From Sandaracinaceae bacterium (GTDB lineage Bacteria > Myxococcota_A > Polyangia > Polyangiales > JADJQN01), in contig JADJQN010000006.1 of the NCBI GenBank assembly GCA_016712745.1, positions 62,001 through 126,000 on the forward strand: DNA of 64,000 nucleotides, written 5' to 3'. The notes under the pieces are model-generated. The model was given only the letters and a program-made list of their open reading frames with translations. It made no database searches and was not told the DNA's origin. The position numbers and the translations under genes are program-made. This document shows, piece after piece, positions 56,048 through 64,000 of the stretch; positions within the stretch are counted from its first letter, which is position 1; every line of letters begins with the position of its first letter.

Positions 56048-57355
56048 TCAGCCTCCCATGTGCTTGATGATCTCGGTGCCGAACTCCGAGCATTTAACCT
56101 GAGTCGCGCCTTCCATCATGCGCGCAAAGTCGTAGGTCACGGTCTTGGCCGCGATGGCTCCGTCCATGCCCTTGATGATGAGATCAGCCGCTTCGTTCCA
56201 GCCGAGATGACGAAGCATCATCTCGCCGCTCAAGATCACCGAACCAGGATTCACTTGATCCTTGTCGGCGTACTTGGGCGCAGTTCCGTGCGTCGCTTCG
56301 AAGATGGCGTGACCCGAGACGTAGTTGATGTTGCCGCCCGGCGCGATGCCGATGCCGCCAACCTGCGCCGCGAGTGCGTCGGAGAGATAGTCGCCGTTCA
56401 AGTTCAACGTCGCGATGACGTCGAAGTCAGTGGGACGCGTGAGAACCTGCTGAAGAGCGATGTCAGCGATCGCATCCTTGATGATGATCTTGCCAGCCTT
56501 GATCGCTGCCGTTTGCTCAGCGTTCGCTGCTTCTTCGTTGGAAGCCGCCTTGGTCTTTTCCCACTGATCCCAAGTGTAAACCTTGTCGCCGAACTCTTTT
56601 TCCGCGAGGGCGTAGCCCCAGTTACGGAAGGCGCCTTCGGTGAACTTCATGATGTTGCCCTTGTGGACAATCGTGACGCTCTTGCGCTTCTTCTCGATGG
56701 CGTACTCGATGGCCGCGCGCACGAGACGCTCAGTGCCTTCTTGCGACACGGGCTTGATGCCGATGCCCGTTGTCTCGGGGAAACGAATCTTGCTGTACTG
56801 CTTGGGGAACGATTCCTTGATGAAGGCGAGAACCTTCTTCACTTCGGCGCTGCCGCTTTGGAACTCGATGCCGGCGTAGATGTCTTCGGTGTTCTCACGG
56901 AAGATGACCATGTCGACGGATTCGGGACGCTTCACCGGCGAAGGCACGCCCTTGAACCAACGCACCGGACGCAAGCACACGTAGAGGTCGAGCATCTGAC
57001 GAAGAGCTACGTTCAAGGAAGTGATGCCGCCGCCGATCGGAGTCGTGAGCGGACCCTTGATGCCGACGAGGTACTTCTTGAAGCCAGCGACGGTCTCGTC
57101 GGGCAACCAGTTGTTGAAGGTCGTGAATGCCTTCTCACCTGCGTAGACTTCCCACCAGGCAATCTTCTTCTTGCCGCCGTATGCCTTCTCAACAGCGGCG
57201 TCGAGCACGCGAACCGACGAACGCCAAATGTCGCGACCCGTTCCATCCCCCTCGATGAACGGAATGATCGGATCATTCGGAACATTGAGCGTGCCATCAG
57301 CACTCATCGTGATCGCTTGACCAGAAGTGGGACCTTTGAACTGCGCGTCAGCCAT
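56048..57355 (-). CDS. icd: NADP-type isocitrate dehydrogenase
   Basis: This TCA enzyme oxidises isocitrate to 2-oxoglutarate. It has 435 residues. Characteristic segments are IPFIEGDGTGRDIW, KGPLTTPIGGGITSLNVALRQ, DMVIFRENTEDIYAGIE, TIVHKGNIMKFTEGAFRNWGY, and GGIGIAPGGNINYV. NADP rather than NAD use is inferred from overall similarity to E. coli-type Icd. The start MADAQFKG was preferred to a longer frame. It is the first gene of icd-mdh. Confidence 0.95.
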   Translation of the reverse strand: MADAQFKGPTSGQAITMSADGTLNVPNDPIIPFIEGDGTGRDIWRSSVRVLDAAVEKAYGGKKKIAWWEVYAGEKAFTTFNNWLPDETVAGFKKYLVGIKGPLTTPIGGGITSLNVALRQMLDLYVCLRPVRWFKGVPSPVKRPESVDMVIFRENTEDIYAGIEFQSGSAEVKKVLAFIKESFPKQYSKIRFPETTGIGIKPVSQEGTERLVRAAIEYAIEKKRKSVTIVHKGNIMKFTEGAFRNWGYALAEKEFGDKVYTWDQWEKTKAASNEEAANAEQTAAIKAGKIIIKDAIADIALQQVLTRPTDFDVIATLNLNGDYLSDALAAQVGGIGIAPGGNINYVSGHAIFEATHGTAPKYADKDQVNPGSVILSGEMMLRHLGWNEAADLIIKGMDGAIAAKTVTYDFARMMEGATQVKCSEFGTEIIKHMGG

Positions 57356-57393
57356 GGACAACCTCCAACTTCGAGCACACGCCGAAGTGGGCC

Positions 57394-57405
57394 GGCTTAT
57401 ATCAC
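57394..57405 (-). promoter_or_regulatory. GTGATATAAGCC motif upstream of icd
   Basis: This 12-base sequence lies about 38 bases before the icd start and is identical to one before sucC (46019-46030). It contains an extended -10-like TGATATAAG. No good -35 box is seen at the standard distance, so it may need an activator or be an operator. The 160 bases between it and the plus-strand peptidase gene hold no other recognised feature. Confidence 0.5.
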
Positions 57406-57566
57406 GAGGAGGCACGCCACTGATCGCCTAGCTATCATCGCCAGGTGGTGACTCTAGAAGCCGCCCGTGAGGGGCGATGCCCCCGCTCAGAGAGTCCCAG
57501 CAAGCTGAAATTCTCAATATTTTCAGGCAGGCTACGAAGGCACGCATCGTGCTCCTAACCCGAGCA

Positions 57567-59006
57567 ATGCGAAACGTGCTGCGAGCTGGCTGGTCGCCCT
57601 TCCCCTTCCTTTCGGTCGCGCTTTGCCTCGCTGGATGCGCGGCCGGTGTCGGCGACCGCTCCAACTCCTTCGTCGACCTCGAATCGCATCCGCCACTCAG
57701 CAGTTTTGCTGAGCTGAGCGCCGGCGCGCCGACCAACGCCGAGCTCCCCGCCGACGACAAAACCGATCTCGTCTTCCCGGCACGCTTTGATCTCGTCGCT
57801 GACCAAAGTCCGGTTCGCAATCAAGGTCAGCGTGGGGTCTGCGCAATGTTCTCGACGGCCTCGCTGGTCGAGAGCATGTATCGGAGGTCGGGTCTTCTGC
57901 CGAACGCCGACTTTTCAGAGCAATATCTGATTTGGTTGGTCAAGGCAAAGTACGAGCGCGGCACGCTCGTCTCGGGTTCGGGGCCGACGGCCTGCGTTGG
58001 GTCGATCCACGAGTTCGGCATTCCGCTTGAAACTCTTTGGCCCTACGAGTCCACGCCTTGGACCGCTGAACATGACCCCGCGTGCAACGGCAACGACGGC
58101 GAGGATGGCTTGCCGTCGAACTGCTATACGAACGGGGAAGCGCCTCTCGCCGCGCGCCGCGCGACTCAATACTCCATCCCGGTGGGACGGCCTATCAACT
58201 CGGGATCGCAAAGCATCAAGTCGCATCTGACCGATCACCGCAGTGGAGTTCTTCTCGCGGCGCGCTTCTTCGAGCGAGCGTGGAACTACGCTGCATCGAC
58301 CGACTCTACGCGCGACTATCGCTCGCGCGGCTACGTGCTCTACCCCGATTCTGCAGAGCGCGCATCCGGCGCACGTGGCGCTCATCAGGTCTTGATCGTT
58401 GGTTGGGATGACGCGCTCGAAGTGCAGCAGCTCGACGCGTCAGGTCGCCCAGCAGTCGACGGCAACGGTGATCCGATCATGCAGCGCGGCTTCTTCCTCT
58501 TCAAGAATTCATGGGGAACCAACGGATTTGGCGTGAACAATCCCATGGGTGCCGGCTACGGCTGGATCTCGTACAAGTATGCCGAAGACTTCTGCACCGC
58601 CTTCGTCATCAACGACTTGACGGCCGAGAACGCGATGCCGCCCCTTCGCACTGGAACGACGACCGACTCGACCACTGGCAATCGCTACATCGCCGATAAC
58701 GACCCGGCCGGCGCGCTGATGTCGGTTCCGGTGAGCCGCCCCGGCATCACGGCGAGCGTCACGGTGAGCGTCGATATTACTCATGAGCGTCCGCAGGATC
58801 TCGTCATCACACTCATCAGCCCGAACAGCCACGAGTTCATTCTGCAGAGCCATGCAGACTCGATCGCAACCTCGTTCACCGAAGCGGGCGTTGCTGGAGA
58901 CCAAGCGGGCGGCCCGTGGCGCGTGCGCGTCGTCGATTCCGTGACGGGAGCTGAAGGCACCTTCAACGGTTGGTCGATCACGGTCAATCGCACCGAAGGG
59001 CTCTGA
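57567..59006 (+). CDS. Papain-family (C1A) lipoprotein peptidase with P-domain
   Basis: This 479-residue protein has a lipoprotein signal (FPFLSVALCLAGC). A short linker leads to a papain-like peptidase. The oxyanion Gln86 and catalytic Cys92 lie in SPVRNQGQRGVCAMFSTAS, His in GARGAHQVLIVGW, and Asn in FLFKNSWGTNGFG. The GCSW of classical papain is here GVCAM. The last 110 residues (VSRPGITASVTVSVDITHERPQDLVITLISPNSHEF ... GTFNGWSITV) resemble a proprotein convertase P-domain. The start at 57567 gives a good signal; an upstream ATG at 57477 is possible. It probably digests proteins at the cell surface. Confidence 0.88.
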   Translation: MRNVLRAGWSPFPFLSVALCLAGCAAGVGDRSNSFVDLESHPPLSSFAELSAGAPTNAELPADDKTDLVFPARFDLVADQSPVRNQGQRGVCAMFSTASLVESMYRRSGLLPNADFSEQYLIWLVKAKYERGTLVSGSGPTACVGSIHEFGIPLETLWPYESTPWTAEHDPACNGNDGEDGLPSNCYTNGEAPLAARRATQYSIPVGRPINSGSQSIKSHLTDHRSGVLLAARFFERAWNYAASTDSTRDYRSRGYVLYPDSAERASGARGAHQVLIVGWDDALEVQQLDASGRPAVDGNGDPIMQRGFFLFKNSWGTNGFGVNNPMGAGYGWISYKYAEDFCTAFVINDLTAENAMPPLRTGTTTDSTTGNRYIADNDPAGALMSVPVSRPGITASVTVSVDITHERPQDLVITLISPNSHEFILQSHADSIATSFTEAGVAGDQAGGPWRVRVVDSVTGAEGTFNGWSITVNRTEGL

Positions 59007-59438
59007 TTAGAACTTGGGAAGTTGCACGCGTCCATTCGCGTCGAGTGGCCAAAACGGATTCCACGCAACCTCCCACGGATAGCCATCCGGGTCGGCGAAG
59101 TATCCGGAGTACCCGCCCCAGAAAGTATCTGCAGGTTCTTTCAGAATCGTAGCGGATGCCTTGCGCACGAACTCGATCGTTGCGTCGACCTCCGCTTTTG
59201 AGCCCACGTTGTGCGCGAGCGTTATTCCCCCAAAGCCTTGCCCGTCCGCCCTGACGTGCGCGTCCTTGGCAAGGTCCGATCGCTCGAAGAGTGCGAGCAC
59301 CAACGCGCCTACATCGATGAATACCACGTGCTGGTTGGATGAGGGTGCCGCGGTCCAGCCCAACCCGTCGCAATAGAACTTGCGCGCGACACCCAAATCG
59401 CTGACGCCCAATGTCACAACGCTAATCCTTGGTTGCAT
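59007..59438 (-). CDS. VOC (glyoxalase-fold) family protein
   Basis: A 143-residue protein of the vicinal oxygen chelate fold, starting MQPRISVVTLGVSDLGVARKFYCDGLGW. The paired half ends YFADPDGYPWEVAWNPFWPLD. Members bind a divalent metal and act in glyoxal detoxification, ring cleavage or antibiotic resistance. The substrate is not predictable. It ends right at the stop of the convergent peptidase gene. Confidence 0.85.
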   Translation of the reverse strand: MQPRISVVTLGVSDLGVARKFYCDGLGWTAAPSSNQHVVFIDVGALVLALFERSDLAKDAHVRADGQGFGGITLAHNVGSKAEVDATIEFVRKASATILKEPADTFWGGYSGYFADPDGYPWEVAWNPFWPLDANGRVQLPKF

Positions 59439-59571
59439 GAGAGGCCCCCCTTCCGCGACACGAAGTCCATCCCTAGCTAACACCAGACGACGAGGCCGAA
59501 GCCAGAGCTTTGGAAAGTTCAACTCGGAAATCGGCTCGCCCACGAACGACTCACTCCCAATGGGGTGGCAA

Positions 59572-59988
59572 ATGCATGCGCGAGATTCGGCCTGGGTGTG
59601 GAGCTTGGCGTTGGTATTTTCTGTAGCCTGCGCCGAATCGCGATCGCCTGCAGATGGCGTGGGTGAAAGTTGCATGCCCAGCATTGTTCCGGAGGGCGGA
59701 TACGCAGACGCCCTCGTCTACCTCGAGAGTAGCAATGCGCAATGCCAGAGTGCGCTCTGTCTCGTCGACCATGTGCAAGGAGACACGCACAGTGTTTGCG
59801 AAGGGCGCTCGACGGATCCGGTGGATTGCGTGCCGCAGGAGACGATCGACGAGCGCGTCTACTGCACCTGTCAGTGCGCTGGAAGCGCGAGCGTCGCGGC
59901 ACTCTGCGACTGCCCGAGCGGCTTCGAGTGCGAAGCGCTACCCGGTTCGAGCGCCAGCATTTGTTACCGCACAGGTCTCGCGGACTAG
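59572..59988 (+). CDS. Small Cys-rich lipoprotein
   Basis: Starting at MHARDSAWVWSLALVFSVAC, a lipoprotein signal is followed by about 118 residues with some 12 Cys (ESCMPSIVPEGGY, NAQCQSALCLVDHV, YCTCQCAGS, LCDCPSGFEC). It is probably disulfide-bonded at the surface. The frame is open upstream over the VOC gene start, but that part is non-coding in look. The function is unknown. Confidence 0.6.
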   Translation: MHARDSAWVWSLALVFSVACAESRSPADGVGESCMPSIVPEGGYADALVYLESSNAQCQSALCLVDHVQGDTHSVCEGRSTDPVDCVPQETIDERVYCTCQCAGSASVAALCDCPSGFECEALPGSSASICYRTGLAD

Positions 59989-60242
59989 AAGTGCGGACGC
60001 GGAGGAGATCGGGCACCACGATCCTGGGGCCTGCCGCATTAATGCGATCCCTGAGAAAAAACGCCGCGCCATAGCAGGTTTTTTTTCCGGGGCCATTTAT
60101 GCCCTTTGCTGGGGATAAACGACCCGTAGCGGTGCCTGCACCCCCCAAATGTCACGTGTACGTACGGTGCGCACACCTTGAAAGGTGAGACCTATCGCCG
60201 TTGGGAATGGTGGCACACGGACTGCATTGGAACCCAACACGA

Positions 60243-60569
60243 ATGATTCTAGACGCCACATTGATGTTGATGCTGTCCATGTCCGGAGCCGATTTGGCTC
60301 CGATGAACGCCAGCAGCACATTTAGCGTTGCCGTAGACGACACGCACGTTGCCGGCCCGGCAGAACCTGAGAATCATCAGGCAGTCGACCCCATGCGCGT
60401 ACAAGACACGGCCCCCAACGCGCCCGTCGCAACCACGCTAAAGTTTCCGCGCGGCGTCTGCGTCGATTCGGGCGTCACCCCCGACAACACTAACATCGAG
60501 TTCGAAGTATGCATGCAGCCCGCGTATCGCGAAGGCGCGCCGGGTTTGAACTTCGTTGGCCGCTTCTAG
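60243..60569 (+). CDS. Small putative exported protein
   Basis: This 108-residue frame has a weak signal-peptide-like start (MILDATLMLMLSMSGADLA) and two Cys near the end (RGVCVDSG, FEVCMQPAY). No family was recognised, and codon content is less convincing than that of its neighbours. The 250 bases before it contain a T8 run (60080-60087) after a weak hairpin, and no known riboswitch was recognised there. Confidence 0.35.
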   Translation: MILDATLMLMLSMSGADLAPMNASSTFSVAVDDTHVAGPAEPENHQAVDPMRVQDTAPNAPVATTLKFPRGVCVDSGVTPDNTNIEFEVCMQPAYREGAPGLNFVGRF

Positions 60570-60671
60570 TTCTTTCTGTAGCGCATCCCGTCTGAAGCGC
60601 ATCGCTCGTTTGTTGCAGCGAATGCACATAGCTGATCCGCCGTAGCCATCTCGCCCACCCATAGTGGGTAC

Positions 60672-61928
60672 ATGGACACGTTGGAACTCGTGTTTTGCGC
60701 GGCGACTTTGTTGTCCGCCACCGTCTACGTGGTGATGCACGCCGCCTTTCACGTGCGCGTCGTTCGCGACCGTTTTCTGCGCTCCCGTGACAGCTACGCA
60801 ACACGCCACGAGCGGACGACGACGCATGAGTTCGTTTCAATTCTGAAGCCGCTCGCCGGCAGCGACGACGAGCTCGCCCTAAACCTTGCGTCGTTCGCGC
60901 GCCTCGCTGACCCGAGCTACGAATTGCTGCTGGGCATAGCTTCCCTACGCGACCCAGCGTGCCCAATCGCGCGAAAGTTCGTGGATGAGCATCCCGAGCT
61001 GCGCGCGCGCGTGGTGCTGACGAATTCCGATGCTGCGATGAACCCCAAGGTCGCCCAGCTAGTGGGCCTCTTGGCGTGTGCGCGCGGCGAGATTGTCGTC
61101 ATCTCAGACGCGAACGTCCGGGTCGGTCCCCAGTACCTTGCGCATCTGCGGGAAGCGCTCGCGCTGCCCAACACTGGCCTGGTGACAAGCTCAATCGTGG
61201 GCGCAGGTGAAGTATCTCTTGGCGCTTCGCTCGAGAACCTGCAGCTCATGTCGCACATTGCGCCTGGCGTGGCCGCGCTCGACTCGCTCACACCAACCAC
61301 AATCAGTATTGGGAAATCGATGGCCATGCGTCGAGTGGATCTCGCTCGCATCGGCGGTCTCGAAAGCGTCGCGAATCTGCTCGCCGAGGATCATATGCTC
61401 GGCGTGCAGTTCGCAGCGGCTGGGTTCAAGGTTCGGCTTTGCACCGATCCCGTTCACAACTACAACGTGCACACGCGCGTGCAGCGCAGTCTCGAACGCC
61501 ATACCCGCTGGGCGAAGATGCGACGCTGCATTGCGCCGCTGCCTTTCTATTTCGAACCGTTGCTTGTGCCCGTGCTCGTCGCGTCGTTCGGACTGCTCGC
61601 GCACCCGAGTCGCGCAACGGCGCTCGCGTTCGTAGCTGCTTCGTGTCTACAGATGGCAGGCGCAATCCTCGTGGTCCTGAGCTTGCGCGGGCGCATGCGC
61701 GCGGTCTTCGTTCCACTCGAGATCATTCGTTCGTTCGCGAGCCTCTATATGTGGTTGTGCGCTGTGTGCAGTTTGCGCGTGAACTGGCGTGGCCACCCCT
61801 TTGTGCTGGGCCCTCGCTCGCGCTTGATCAGCGCCCCAGAATCGACTCCAGGTAGTCGGGCGCGTCGGCGCAAAGGTGTGTGGTCTCAAATCCGTCTAGC
61901 TCGGCTCGTTCGCCGAACGGGCGGTTAG
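60672..61928 (+). CDS. Ceramide glucosyltransferase-like enzyme (GT21)
   Basis: This is a 418-residue membrane glycosyltransferase. The N-terminal membrane segment (about 5-25) is followed by a GT-A domain with the GT21 residues. SDANVRV (Asp146) is the D2 motif, LAEDHMLG (Asp240) the D3 motif, and RHTRW (276-280) the R/QxxRW motif. Three or more membrane segments lie in the C-terminal 120 residues. Family members transfer glucose or glucuronate to ceramide, consistent with sphingolipid-containing myxobacterial envelopes. The last 101 bases overlap the convergent metalloprotease gene. Confidence 0.85.
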   Translation: MDTLELVFCAATLLSATVYVVMHAAFHVRVVRDRFLRSRDSYATRHERTTTHEFVSILKPLAGSDDELALNLASFARLADPSYELLLGIASLRDPACPIARKFVDEHPELRARVVLTNSDAAMNPKVAQLVGLLACARGEIVVISDANVRVGPQYLAHLREALALPNTGLVTSSIVGAGEVSLGASLENLQLMSHIAPGVAALDSLTPTTISIGKSMAMRRVDLARIGGLESVANLLAEDHMLGVQFAAAGFKVRLCTDPVHNYNVHTRVQRSLERHTRWAKMRRCIAPLPFYFEPLLVPVLVASFGLLAHPSRATALAFVAASCLQMAGAILVVLSLRGRMRAVFVPLEIIRSFASLYMWLCAVCSLRVNWRGHPFVLGPRSRLISAPESTPGSRARRRKGVWSQIRLARLVRRTGG

Positions 61929-63690
61929 TTCCGAACTCCATCAAGCATCCCGGCTCGTCGTTGGGGTCGTGGTACGTTGTCGTGGAGCCGTAAGGCTGCG
62001 CTAAGCCAAAACTGTGGCCGAGCTCGTGCGCAATCGTCTCGCCTATCAAGGCCGAGAAGGCGTGTACCGCCGCGCGGACTTGCTCGACGCGCGCTGCGTT
62101 GCCGATGCCGCGCAACTCTTCGACCGTAGCCGCTCGTTCACGCACCGGGTCGAAAACCGAATCAAACAGCGGATCAGAATCCGGGGCAGCGCCGACCATG
62201 ATGGGCGGCAGATTCGGGTGCGCCGAGTAGAAGAGCACGGACTCGACAAAGACACCGCCGTAGCCTGGCGAACCATCCATCTGTTGTTCCGCGTTCACCC
62301 CCCCAAGGGCGTCGTAGAGGCGGAGGTTGCCAACGTCTTTGCCGGGTGAGTTGTCGTACCCGAAGAGGCCTCGTCCGCTGGGATCCGGTCCGCCAATATC
62401 CACGATCGAATAGCCTGTGCGCGGGAAGTCTTCGGGCGCCTCGAGTCGTACGTCGACAGCGTAATCCGCGAAGATGGCCGAGACGCGTTCCACCAAACCA
62501 GATGCGATCTGCGATGAAGCCTGCGCCAACCCGAAACGCAACAAGCTATCGAAGTAGCCGGGCAAGAACTGAAGCAGCACGACCTGAGTCACAGGTCCGA
62601 GCGTAAGCGATAGCGGCGCTGCGTAACCTTCGACTTCGACCGTGCCCTTTACGGTAACGGGCACGATAGTTCCTTCGAAGGTGCCTCGCGCTGCGCCGAA
62701 TAGACTCGAGATAAGCGTCGTCTCCTCGGGAACGGCGTCGAGCGGAAAGCGGACCTCTGACCCCGACACAAACTCGGGAACTAGCTCGGTACTGCTCAGC
62801 GTTCGCTCTGTGCCGCGCTCATCGGTGAACGTGCCACTCAGTCGAAGCGTCGTGACTTCGTCGCTGCTTTCAGCACCGCCAACGAACCCTGCGCCGAGCA
62901 CGCGCACGTACGCGCCGAGCGAAGTAGTCGGCGAGCCGAAAGAAAAGACCTCGGGGTCGACGAACGTAAGCGTCACATGGCGCGGGTCGGACGATGTTAT
63001 CTGCCCTTCGAGCAGTCGCGATTGCAGTGAGACCGTTCCGTCAAACACTCCGGCCTCAATGCCTCCAAGCGCCGTCGAGAGCACCACGAAGCCGCGGTCG
63101 CGGGAAACCAAATCGGCAATCGCGACGGGCAGACGCGTGTTCACGCTCGAGACCGCCGCGTCACGCGCCCGCGTGTAGGTGCCCGAGAAGCCAATTGTGA
63201 CCGAACCCTCGCCCGCGCCTAAGAAGCCATTTCCGCGCAAGAGGAATGCATCGTTGCGATGCACGGTGCTATCGCCTAGGGGCAGGAGAGAGATTGCGAG
63301 CGATGTCTCGATTTCGATCGTGAGCGAGATCGACTCGCTGTGCCGATCTCCTTCGAAGAGGGTCGCCTCGACGTTGCGAACGCCGACGCCAAACGCAGCA
63401 ACGCCCGAGCTGTCGAGCGAGAAGAGGAGCTCTTCATCGATTGCGCCCCCGTTGCGCCAAAGCGTGACTTCACTTCCTTCGCTCTCATCGCGCATCACCA
63501 GACGCACGTCGTCGCTGATGCCAACAAGCGTACCGTGCGCGCGCACCAGGCTTCCGGGCAGAATCGGAATGGGCGCTTCAATCGACGACAAGGACGGCAT
63601 CGCAAGCCCGCCCTCGGATGGCAAAGGTCCGCCGCCCGCACACCCTAGCGCTGCGCAAATCACGAAGCACAACGACAGGCAACCTCTCAT
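61828..63690 (-). CDS. HExxH metalloprotease lipoprotein
   Basis: This 620-residue protein has a lipoprotein signal (LSLCFVICAALGC, Cys17). Repeated IPT/TIG-like beta domains (about 50-370) precede a metzincin-like catalytic domain with His555-Glu556-x2-His559-x2-Gly562 (HELGHSFG) and a Met-turn-like CLMEFG. The third ligand position (565) is Gln instead of His or Asp, which may lower or change zinc binding. It is probably surface-exposed. The ATG overlaps the stop of the upstream partial gene (ATGA). Confidence 0.82.
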   Translation of the reverse strand: MRGCLSLCFVICAALGCAGGGPLPSEGGLAMPSLSSIEAPIPILPGSLVRAHGTLVGISDDVRLVMRDESEGSEVTLWRNGGAIDEELLFSLDSSGVAAFGVGVRNVEATLFEGDRHSESISLTIEIETSLAISLLPLGDSTVHRNDAFLLRGNGFLGAGEGSVTIGFSGTYTRARDAAVSSVNTRLPVAIADLVSRDRGFVVLSTALGGIEAGVFDGTVSLQSRLLEGQITSSDPRHVTLTFVDPEVFSFGSPTTSLGAYVRVLGAGFVGGAESSDEVTTLRLSGTFTDERGTERTLSSTELVPEFVSGSEVRFPLDAVPEETTLISSLFGAARGTFEGTIVPVTVKGTVEVEGYAAPLSLTLGPVTQVVLLQFLPGYFDSLLRFGLAQASSQIASGLVERVSAIFADYAVDVRLEAPEDFPRTGYSIVDIGGPDPSGRGLFGYDNSPGKDVGNLRLYDALGGVNAEQQMDGSPGYGGVFVESVLFYSAHPNLPPIMVGAAPDSDPLFDSVFDPVRERAATVEELRGIGNAARVEQVRAAVHAFSALIGETIAHELGHSFGLAQPYGSTTTYHDPNDEPGCLMEFGTNRPFGERAELDGFETTHLCADAPDYLESILGR

Positions 63691-64000
63691 GGCGCGCTCA
63701 ACACCACGCTGCCCGTGTAGTCGTTCGCCGCGTCCATGAAACCGAAAACGCGCAGCGAATAGGTCCCTGCCGCGACCGTCTCAACGATCTGTTCGATATC
63801 GCCGGTGCTATCCGAGGAGCCAACAACTGCGCCGGAGGAGTCGTAGAGTTCGAGATCAAGGTCCCCCACTGCGCCGTCGAAGTTGAGGGTCGCCGTGACG
63901 CGCCGCGAGGACGTCGTTGTGAAAGAAATGTAGTCGTCGTCCGTCGGGCAGATTGTGCCCATGAACGTCGTTCCGGAGAGAACGCGCGCACTCGTCCGCC
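63687..64000 (-). CDS. C-terminal part of a secreted protein with a PPC-like domain
   Basis: The frame is open to the window end, so the N-terminus is missing. The visible 104 residues form a pre-peptidase C-terminal (PPC)-like beta domain: DDDYISFTTTSSRRVTATLNFDGAVGDLDLELYDSSG ... SLRVFGFMDAANDYTGSVVL. Such domains follow secreted proteases. An internal ATG at 63962 exists, but upstream codons continue in the same protein style. It is coupled to the metalloprotease gene by an ATGA overlap. Confidence 0.75.
   Translation of the reverse strand, partial: RTSARVLSGTTFMGTICPTDDDYISFTTTSSRRVTATLNFDGAVGDLDLELYDSSGAVVGSSDSTGDIEQIVETVAAGTYSLRVFGFMDAANDYTGSVVLSAP

Noticed and set aside
56060..57451. 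A 463-codon open frame on the plus strand opposite icd
   Set aside because: The minus-strand frame is clearly icd with all family motifs; the opposite frame is open only because of codon bias in GC-rich DNA and shows no domain.
59989..60242. Possible riboswitch in the gap before the small exported protein
   Set aside because: I looked for c-di-GMP, cobalamin and TPP consensus parts and saw none; only a weak hairpin with a T8 run and a short CACC/GGTG stem are present.

Overview
The window looks like a GC-rich chromosome segment from a myxobacterium (Myxococcota, formerly Deltaproteobacteria). The assignment is inferred from gene content only. The evidence is a MYXO-CTERM-type sorting tail (CSC motif, hydrophobic stretch, Arg cluster) in the 3546-5453 protein, a response regulator with a DUF4388/PATAN-like domain, a TPR/PEGA-type protein, a sigma-54 activator with receiver domains at both ends, many lipoproteins with Asp/Ala/Pro or Cys-rich linkers, a ceramide glucosyltransferase-like enzyme, and a sucC-sucD-ndk cluster. 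No rRNA, tRNA, CRISPR array, prophage or transposase gene was recognised.

Layout. 1-3533: a minus-strand lipid/ribosome operon (yceD-rpmF-fabG-acpP-fabF plus a coupled 65-residue four-Cys protein) with a visible promoter; plsX, fabH and fabD are absent from their usual place. 3546-7896: an M15 peptidase fused in frame to a lipoprotein-like metallophosphoesterase domain, a cardiolipin synthase, a protein with two PARP-type zinc fingers, and an ankyrin-repeat protein. 8016-13376: a MoxR ATPase/CoxE-like VWA pair, a 187-base palindromic intergenic element, hisS, and a coupled beta-repeat exported protein. 13404-20100: an AMIN-like secreted protein, a 7-TM-type histidine kinase, and a two-gene hydrolase operon (sulfatase-fold lipoprotein, then a CehA/DUF3604-like metallohydrolase). 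20101-20740: a 640-base nested palindromic repeat element. 20789-26221: a very large response regulator divergent from obg, whose 5' part carries an apparent one-base frameshift. 26242-30277: queG, a TonB-like energy transducer, a siroheme-type dehydrogenase and a WxW-repeat lipoprotein. 30352-35688: a UDP-sugar pyrophosphorylase, two secreted proteins and rlmN.

35783-43325: a double-receiver sigma-54 activator next to a truncated histidine kinase, dapD-dapE for lysine/peptidoglycan synthesis, a large lipoprotein, and a two-repeat lipoprotein gene interrupted by TGA. 43422-46064: a bidirectional terminator and the sucC-sucD-ndk operon. 46084-54973: secreted or lipid-anchored proteins of mostly unknown function, asnS, and a two-gene unit resembling immunity genes. 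55107-57405: icd-mdh. The sucC and icd upstream regions share an identical 12-base motif. 57567-64000: secreted enzymes (papain-like lipoprotein peptidase, HExxH metalloprotease), a VOC protein, a GT21 glycosyltransferase, and a protein cut by the window end.

Taken together, the conserved genes serve central metabolism (TCA cycle, fatty acid synthesis, DAP pathway), translation (hisS, asnS, rpmF, rlmN, queG, obg) and envelope lipid synthesis (cls, GT21). They are interleaved with a myxobacterial surface and signalling repertoire. The items most worth following up are the bacterial PARP-type zinc-finger protein, the MYXO-CTERM/lipoprotein fusion, the obg frameshift, the nested palindromic repeats and the motif shared by the two TCA operons.
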